From: an uncultured Oscillospiraceae bacterium
GTDB taxonomy: Bacteria; Bacillota; Clostridia; Oscillospirales; Oscillospiraceae
NCBI GenBank assembly: GCA_905205085.1
Contig: CAJLCG010000070.1
Location: 1 to 12,384, forward strand
Direction: 5' to 3'
DNA length: 12,384 nucleotides
This document shows positions 5,898 through 12,384 of the stretch, one piece after another. Within the stretch, counting starts at the first letter, position 1, and every line of letters starts with the position of its first letter. The notes beneath the pieces were generated by a model. It had not been told where the DNA came from. It did not search any database and worked only from the letters and a program-made list of their open reading frames with translations. A program made the position numbers and the translations under genes.

Positions 5898-7235
5898 TTA
5901 CTTGTTGCTGCGGCGCCAGATGTGCATCTTCTCGGCGTCCTGGATGAGCTGCTCCCGGAAGTCGGGGTGGGCGATGGAGATCAGCGCCTCAGCGCGCTCC
6001 CAGGTGGACAGGCCCTTCAGGTTGACCATGCCGTACTCAGTGACGATGTAGTGCACGCAGGAACGGGGATCGGTGCAGATGGAGCCGGGGGTGAGGGTGG
6101 GCACGATGCGGCTCTTCACAGTGCCATCCTTGCCGGTGACGGTGGAGGACAGGCAGATGAAGCTCTTGCCGCCCTTGGACAGGTAAGCGCCCATCACAAA
6201 GTCCAGCTGGCCGCCGGTGCCGGAGATGTGCTTGAGGCCGGCAGACTCGGCGTTCACCTGGCCAAACAGGTCCAGATCGATGGCGTTGTTGATGGAGATG
6301 AAGTTATCCAGCTGAGCCAGCACCCGCACGTCGTTGGTGTAGTCCACGGGGGCGGCCATCACGTCGGGGTTGCGGTCCACGTAGTCGTACAGCTTCTTGG
6401 AACCGGCGGCGAAGGCGTACACCTGGCGGCCCTTATCCAGAGCCTTATTCTTACCGGTGAGCTTGCCCGCCATGGCCATATCCACAAAGCCGTCCACGTA
6501 CATCTCGGTGTGCACGCCCAGATCCTTCAGGTCGGACTGAGCGATCATAGCGCCGATGGTGTTGGGCATGCCGCCGATGCCCAGCTGCAGGCAGGCGCCG
6601 TTGGGAATCTGGGGCACGATGAGCTCAGCCACCGCCTTGTCCACCGCGGTGGGCTCGCCGCCGCCGCCCAGCTGAGCGACCTCGGGGTTGTCCCCTTCCA
6701 CCACATAGTCCACGTCCTTGATGTTGATCTCACATCCGGTGAGACCGTACACCCAAGGCATGTTCTTGTTGACCTCCAGGATGATGACCTTGGCCTTCTC
6801 CAGCATGTCGGCCAGGTGAGAGGCGGCCAGAGCAAAGCTGAAGTTGCCGTGGCTGTCCATGGGGGTAACCTGGAGCATGGCCACGTCCACGCTCAGGTTC
6901 TCACGGTAGAAGCGGGGCAGCTCGGAGTAGCGCATGGGGCTGAAGAAGCCCATGCCCTTGGTCATGATCTTACGGTCAATGCCGCTGCAGTGCCAAGAGT
7001 TCCAGGTGAAGTGCTCGCCAGCGTCCTCCGCCTTGGCAATCTCCGGCATCCACATGGTCACGCCGCCGCGGACCTTCACGTCCCGCAGCTCGTCCTTCCG
7101 GGCAGCCAGGGCCTTATCCAGAGCGATGGGGTGGTTGGTGCACCAACCGTAGTCCACCCAGTCACCGGATTTGACCACCTTGACCGCCTCTTCGGCGGTG
7201 GTCAGCTTCTGCTGATACATGGCTTGATAATCCAT
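5898..7235 (-). CDS. but: Butyryl-CoA:acetate CoA-transferase (acetyl-CoA hydrolase/transferase family)
   Basis: A 445-residue CoA-transferase that moves CoA from butyryl-CoA to acetate, giving butyrate and acetyl-CoA; this is the terminal step of butyrate formation in many gut Firmicutes. The sequence runs closely parallel to remembered But proteins over its whole length: [21 protein letters not shown] near the N-terminus, [17 protein letters not shown] (78-94), the CoA-loop region [17 protein letters not shown], the presumed catalytic Glu in [13 protein letters not shown] (E244), [20 protein letters not shown], and the C-terminal [12 protein letters not shown]. The related 4-hydroxybutyrate CoA-transferase (Cat2/AbfT) is the main alternative; the closeness to But at both ends argues against it, but assay would decide. 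GGAGGG is 7 nt before the ATG. It follows the helicase gene by 40 nt and may share its transcript; a weak TGGACA/TATTTA pair overlaps the helicase stop. Confidence 0.9.
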   Translation of the reverse strand: MDYQAMYQQKLTTAEEAVKVVKSGDWVDYGWCTNHPIALDKALAARKDELRDVKVRGGVTMWMPEIAKAEDAGEHFTWNSWHCSGIDRKIMTKGMGFFSPMRYSELPRFYRENLSVDVAMLQVTPMDSHGNFSFALAASHLADMLEKAKVIILEVNKNMPWVYGLTGCEINIKDVDYVVEGDNPEVAQLGGGGEPTAVDKAVAELIVPQIPNGACLQLGIGGMPNTIGAMIAQSDLKDLGVHTEMYVDGFVDMAMAGKLTGKNKALDKGRQVYAFAAGSKKLYDYVDRNPDVMAAPVDYTNDVRVLAQLDNFISINNAIDLDLFGQVNAESAGLKHISGTGGQLDFVMGAYLSKGGKSFICLSSTVTGKDGTVKSRIVPTLTPGSICTDPRSCVHYIVTEYGMVNLKGLSTWERAEALISIAHPDFREQLIQDAEKMHIWRRSNK

Positions 7236-7275
7236 TTTGATACCCTCCAGTTATGTTAAATATTGAGAGATTTCT

Positions 7276-9144
7276 TTAGTTGTCCAAGTAGTAGGGCTTC
7301 ATCAGGCTCTTCTGCTCAGTGGAGTCCTTCACCCGATTGGAGCGCATGGGCTCTATCGGCCCTCTGGGGCCGCGGTCCCGGCGGCGGTCGGGACGGGCGC
7401 TCTTCTTTTTCCCAGAGACTGGCTCCTCCTTTTTCTTGGGTGCGGGAGGAGCAGACTTGGCCTTGGTCTTTTCCTTGGTCTGAACCGCCTCAACCCGAGG
7501 CTCTTTCTCGCCCCGGCGCTCTTTACGGCGGCTGCGGGGAGCGGAGCGGTGGGACAGCGAAGCGTCCTGCATGTTCAGGGGCTTGCGGGGGGCCAGCAGC
7601 CGGGCGGTGGCGTCCATAATATGGTCACCTGCCAGGGGATTGGGCCGGGAGAAATCGGTGCGGGGCATGGCGTCTCCCGTATCCATGCGGCTGCCGGGAC
7701 GGGTCAGCTTGCGGCGGCGGGCCGGCTGCTGGACCTGGGGCTCCGGCTGGGAGACCTGGGCCACCGGTGCAGCCTGCACCGGCTCCGGCTTAGCCTTGGC
7801 TTTGCGGCGGCGCCTGGATTTTTCCGGAGCCTTCTCTTCCGCCGCCTGTCTCAGCTCCTCCTCGGGCGCAGACTGGGCTGCCTTCTCCTTGCGCTGGTCG
7901 GCGGCCTTTTTGGCTTCCTCCCGGGCACGGCGCTGCTCTTTGGCGGCGGCACGGGCCTGGGCATCGTCCTCGTTGATGATGCGGCCGTTTTTATCCCGCT
8001 TAGGCGCCTGGAGGTCCACCATAGGATAGGGGTGGTCCTCCACCACCGGGATGGGACGGCCGATGAGCTTTTCAATCTCCTTGAGCAGAGGCTTCTCGCT
8101 GAAATCGCAGAAGGCAATGGCCGTCCCGCCGTGTCCGGCCCGGCCGGTGCGGCCGATGCGGTGGACGTAGGTCTCCGGCACCTCAGGGAGGTTGTAGTTA
8201 AAGACATGGGAGAGCTCTTCAATGTCCAGGCCCCGGGCGGCAATGTCGGTGGCCACCAGGCAGCGGATCGCACCGGACTTGAAGTCCGCCAGGGCCTGCT
8301 GCCGGGCCGTCTGGCTCTTGTTCCCGTGAATGGCAGCGGCGGTGATGCCCGCCTTTCCCAGGTCTCGGGCCACTTTGTTGGCCCCGTGCTTGGTCCGGGT
8401 AAAGACCAGAGCGTTTTTCACCTCCAGCTGGTTTACCAGCAGGGCAAGCAGCTTGGTCTTATTGCCCCGGTCCACGAAATACACGGACTGGCGGATGGCC
8501 TCCACCGGGGAGGACACCGGGTCTACTGCCACCCGGGCAGGATGGTGAAGGAGAGAATTCACCAGCTCGGTGATCTCCTTGGGCATGGTGGCGGAGAAGA
8601 ACAAGGTCTGCTTTTTCTCCGGCAGCCACTTCAAAATTTTCTTCACGTCGTGGATAAAGCCCATATCCAGCATCCGGTCGGCCTCATCCAGCACAAAAAT
8701 CTCCAGCATTTTCAGGTCAATAAAACCCTGCTGGTACAAATCGCCCAGGCGGCCGGGGGTGGCCACCAGAATGTCCACACCCTTCCCCAGCTTCTCTACC
8801 TGGGGTGCCTGTCCCACACCGCCGAAGATCACGGCACAGCGCAGGGGCAGGTGGCGTCCGTAGTGCTCAAAGCTCTCCCCGATCTGGATGGCCAGCTCCC
8901 GGGTGGGAGTGAGGATAAGAGCCCGAATGGGATGCCCGGATGCAGGCTTGTTGTTCAGCCTCTGGAGGATGGGGGCGGCAAAGGCACAGGTCTTTCCGGT
9001 GCCCGTCTGGGCGCAGCCCAGCACGTCCCGCCCCGCCAGGGCAGGGGGAATGGCCTGCTCCTGGATGGGGGACGGCTTCTCATAGCCCTCCTCCTTCAGA
9101 GCGGCCAGGATTTGGGGACACAGCCCCAGATCTGCAAATGTCAT
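7276..9144 (-). CDS. DEAD-box ATP-dependent RNA helicase with long basic C-terminal tail
   Basis: A 622-residue DEAD-box helicase that unwinds or remodels RNA using ATP, in roles such as ribosome assembly, RNA decay or cold adaptation. All motifs are present: Q motif (Phe-3 and [11 protein letters not shown]), Walker A AQTGTGKT (45-52), PTRELA (80-85), TPGR (129-132), DEAD (153-156), SAT (185-187), the [12 protein letters not shown] region, [10 protein letters not shown] (298-307) and HRIGRTGR (328-335). The core ends near residue 385. The remaining about 235 residues are low-complexity, rich in Lys, Arg, Ala, Pro and Glu, as in RhlE/CshA-like helicases where such tails bind RNA. Which paralogue this is cannot be settled here. 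The ATG at 9142-9144 has AAGGA about 9 nt upstream. It lies 84 nt after the aroK-like gene and 40 nt before but, all on one strand. Confidence 0.94.
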   Translation of the reverse strand: MTFADLGLCPQILAALKEEGYEKPSPIQEQAIPPALAGRDVLGCAQTGTGKTCAFAAPILQRLNNKPASGHPIRALILTPTRELAIQIGESFEHYGRHLPLRCAVIFGGVGQAPQVEKLGKGVDILVATPGRLGDLYQQGFIDLKMLEIFVLDEADRMLDMGFIHDVKKILKWLPEKKQTLFFSATMPKEITELVNSLLHHPARVAVDPVSSPVEAIRQSVYFVDRGNKTKLLALLVNQLEVKNALVFTRTKHGANKVARDLGKAGITAAAIHGNKSQTARQQALADFKSGAIRCLVATDIAARGLDIEELSHVFNYNLPEVPETYVHRIGRTGRAGHGGTAIAFCDFSEKPLLKEIEKLIGRPIPVVEDHPYPMVDLQAPKRDKNGRIINEDDAQARAAAKEQRRAREEAKKAADQRKEKAAQSAPEEELRQAAEEKAPEKSRRRRKAKAKPEPVQAAPVAQVSQPEPQVQQPARRRKLTRPGSRMDTGDAMPRTDFSRPNPLAGDHIMDATARLLAPRKPLNMQDASLSHRSAPRSRRKERRGEKEPRVEAVQTKEKTKAKSAPPAPKKKEEPVSGKKKSARPDRRRDRGPRGPIEPMRSNRVKDSTEQKSLMKPYYLDN

Positions 9145-9173
9145 GGTGTTCGTTCCTTCTTTTCATTCGGCAG

Positions 9174-9224
9174 GCGAAGAGAGACGCCTTCGCGGCAGCC
9201 GGCCCGCGGTTCCCTGCGGGCTGG
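9174..9224. repeat. Two short hairpins between the aroK-like and helicase genes
   Basis: GCGAAG (9174-9179) pairs with CTTCGC (9188-9193), and GCCCGC (9202-9207) pairs with GCGGGC (9216-9221), each with an 8-nt loop. Neither is followed by a T-run, so they are unlikely to be intrinsic terminators. They would lie in the helicase mRNA leader and could affect RNA stability. Confidence 0.45.
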
Positions 9225-9228
9225 GGTG

Positions 9229-9732
9229 TCACGGCGCCGAGACCAATTCCAGTACCTGAGCTACACTCTCAGCCAGCTCCTGTCCAGGAAGAGCGTCCAC
9301 AATGTAGTCGGCATAGGTCTCATAGAGAGGGGCACGGATGGTGAGGATGTCCTCCAGCGTCTGACCGGGCTCCAGGGCAATGCCCCGGGAGTCCAGGTTG
9401 TGGATGCGGCGCTTGAGCTCCTCCAGGGGAACCCGGAGGTAGATCACCGGGCCCATGGCCTTCAGATGGTTGATCGCGCCCTCCCGGCAAACCACGCTGC
9501 CGCCGGGTGCAATAACATGGTGGTCACACTGGACCGAGCACACCGCCCGCTCCTCCGCATCCAGAAAATAGGGTACGCCTCGCCGGTCCAAAATATCCTG
9601 AAGCAGGGCTCCTTCCTGCTGCTGAATGACCAAATCGGTATCTAAAAAGCCAAAGCCCAGGGCCTTGGCCAACAAAACGCCTACCGTGCTCTTTCCCGAG
9701 CCGGGCATTCCGATCAAGGTAATATTGTACAC
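9229..9732 (-). CDS. aroK: Shikimate kinase-like P-loop kinase
   Basis: A 167-residue P-loop kinase of the shikimate kinase family, which would phosphorylate shikimate at the 3-hydroxyl in aromatic amino acid synthesis. Visible are the Walker A motif GMPGSGKST (8-16), the DTD strand (FLDTDLV) that positions the acceptor in shikimate kinases, the lid-like NLDSRGIAL segment, and IRAPLYETYADYIV near the C-terminus. Two points are atypical: the canonical GGG substrate-binding turn reads PGGSV, and the position after PYF in the usual 'F-R-x-x-E' motif carries LDAE without Arg. The substrate is therefore not certain. The start is GTG at 9730-9732, with GAGGG about 9 nt upstream. It is the first gene of a leftward set with the helicase and but; only this kinase, not the rest of the shikimate pathway, is in the window. 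The mobile element lies directly upstream. Confidence 0.78.
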   Translation of the reverse strand: MYNITLIGMPGSGKSTVGVLLAKALGFGFLDTDLVIQQQEGALLQDILDRRGVPYFLDAEERAVCSVQCDHHVIAPGGSVVCREGAINHLKAMGPVIYLRVPLEELKRRIHNLDSRGIALEPGQTLEDILTIRAPLYETYADYIVDALPGQELAESVAQVLELVSAP

Positions 9733-9850
9733 AGTTTGTTCCCTCTCTTGGCGAAATTCATAACATTAGAAGTTTACCACATCTTCGGCGAAAAAGGAAG
9801 GGGGCACAAGAAGGCAACTCCCGATAAGAAAACATCGTGAGGAAAGAGAG

Positions 9851-11828
<1,978 letters not shown>

Positions 11829-12256
11829 AGTTAGCCCCTTTCTAATCGTCTGAAAACAAATCATTTTTTGATAGCCTACAAAGAACAGCAGAAACGGACG
11901 GCTGAATGGCCTATCAGCTCCACGGGAATCCCACCCCCGCGCGGTTCTCGCGCGGCCCTGCTCATTGCCTGCGACGCCTCACCGCCTGAATACGGCTGCA
12001 CGCCCGGACTGTGACTGCAAGGGAGTATCGCCCCGTCTGTGCATCGTGGCCCGCGGGCTGCCTTGCCCGCTTTGCGGCCCGGTGGGTATCGCTCGCCTCG
12101 TTGGAGGGTCATGGCGCGCCGGCCGTATGGCTCCGCACAGACGGTAATGTATCCGTCTGCTCTATGCTGCGCCGGGATTTGCCGGGCTTTCTTTGTCAAG
12201 GAGCAAAGGGCTCAGCCGCACGGAAAGGGGTGCGTGCGGTCAGATCCCGCCTGGGT
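11829..12256. other. G+C-rich structured non-coding region of the element
   Basis: About 430 nt without a supported gene between tnpW and an upstream element gene. It is dense in inverted repeats: 11937-11943 with 11949-11955 (7 bp); a 10-bp palindrome at 12049-12058; 12053-12058 with 12065-12070; 12138-12144 with 12153-12159 (7 bp, 8-nt loop); 12033-12042 with 12135-12144 (10 bp, 92 nt apart); and 12216-12222 with 12233-12239 (7 bp). The segment CAGACGG at 12138-12144 is shared by two alternative pairings. Open frames cross it on both strands but have no ribosome binding site and Gly/Arg/Pro-rich, unrecognisable products. It could be a leader or regulatory RNA for tnpW/recombinase, or part of a transfer origin; neither is shown. 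Confidence 0.5.
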
Positions 12257-12384
12257 TCAGTTCAGGTCGAAACTCAGGATGGCGACGATTAGCTTCGTCT
12301 CAATTCGACGGCGGATCTCCTCGTCCACAGCAAGGCAGGGGTTCCCGTTCTGGTCATACCCTCTGCGCATGGACAGAGCCGCTA
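12257..12384 (-). CDS. C-terminus of an unidentified element protein (5' end beyond the window)
   Basis: The last 41 residues of an open frame that enters from the right edge and stops with TGA at 12257-12259. The visible part includes SMRRGYDQNGNPCLAVDEE and a mixed-charge then hydrophobic helix RRRIETKLIVAILSFDLN. Codon choice looks coding (mostly G/C at third positions, no rare clusters). The single internal ATG lacks an RBS, which argues that this is a tail rather than a complete small gene. I do not recognise the family. Its position upstream of tnpW suggests an accessory or mobilization gene of the same element, but that is inference. Confidence 0.45.
   Translation of the reverse strand, partial: AALSMRRGYDQNGNPCLAVDEEIRRRIETKLIVAILSFDLN

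Noticed and set aside
5922..7259. A plus-strand open frame of 445 codons opposite the CoA-transferase gene
   Set aside because: Mirror frame of a well-recognised family with RBS and terminator on the minus strand; the translated product is His/Gly/Val-rich and without recognisable motifs.
7257..7286. A separate promoter for but (TGGACA at 7281-7286, TATTTA at 7257-7262, 18-nt spacer, minus strand)
   Set aside because: The -10 box matches only 3 of 6 positions and the -35 overlaps the helicase stop region; too weak to list as a feature, though the -35 and spacing are the same as at hbd.
7549..9645. A plus-strand open frame of nearly 700 codons opposite the helicase and the aroK-like gene
   Set aside because: It is a shadow caused by high G+C third positions. 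The opposite strand carries all DEAD-box and P-loop kinase motifs; this frame has Gly/His/Val/Leu-rich, motif-free content and no RBS.
11876..12199. Minus-strand open frame of 107 codons in the structured region, and plus-strand frames at 11965-12292
   Set aside because: The minus frame starts with TTG and none has a Shine-Dalgarno; products are Gly/Arg/Pro-rich and unfamiliar, and the dyads explain the G+C-rich composition better. Codon-substitution analysis in homologues could overturn this.

Overview
The window looks like chromosomal DNA of a high-G+C, butyrate-forming anaerobic Firmicute, most likely of the Oscillospiraceae/Ruminococcaceae (Flavonifractor / Lawsonibacter / Intestinimonas type). 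This placement is inferred from G+C-rich codons with AGGAGG-type ribosome binding sites, a 3-hydroxybutyryl-CoA dehydrogenase plus a butyryl-CoA:acetate CoA-transferase, a clostridial TatD/radical-SAM pair, and a clostridial TnpW/large serine recombinase element. No species is claimed.

Layout. (1) 1-1001 (+): C-terminal half of methionyl-tRNA synthetase, cut by the left edge and ending at a strong bidirectional terminator. (2) 1052-2526 (-): a GNAT acetyltransferase and, upstream of it, 3-hydroxybutyryl-CoA dehydrogenase with its own promoter and terminator. (3) 2908-3420 (+): a small DUF4352-like lipoprotein behind a TATAAT promoter, with an unclear non-ATG start. (4) 3545-4944 (+): tatD and a TatD-linked radical SAM gene, 5 nt apart. 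(5) 4951-5763: three small genes: a 39-aa protein (-), a 54-aa protein (+) with a good promoter, and a 106-aa membrane-anchored protein (-). (6) 5898-9732 (-): an aroK-like kinase, a DEAD-box RNA helicase and the CoA-transferase, all in one direction, with a strong terminator after the last. (7) 9851-12384: one end of a mobile element, transcribed leftward: a 560-aa large serine recombinase, TnpW, a G+C-rich non-coding stretch full of inverted repeats, and the C-terminus of an unidentified element gene running off the right edge.

How the genes fit together. Hbd reduces acetoacetyl-CoA to 3-hydroxybutyryl-CoA, and the CoA-transferase releases butyrate while activating acetate. The two sit about 3.4 kb apart as separate units, and thiolase, crotonase, bcd and etf are not in the window. 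metG and tatD, often close neighbours in Firmicutes, are separated here by the hbd/GNAT/lipoprotein block. The recombinase end of the mobile element lies directly upstream of the aroK-like gene without disrupting it.

I did not find a clear, wholly new multi-gene system. The best candidates for something undescribed are the structured non-coding region at 11829-12256, where one 7-nt segment can pair with either of two partners; the TatD-linked radical SAM protein, whose substrate I do not know; and the small genes at 4951-5389 with a dyad between them. Function calls come from motifs and remembered family sequences; no database search was run.
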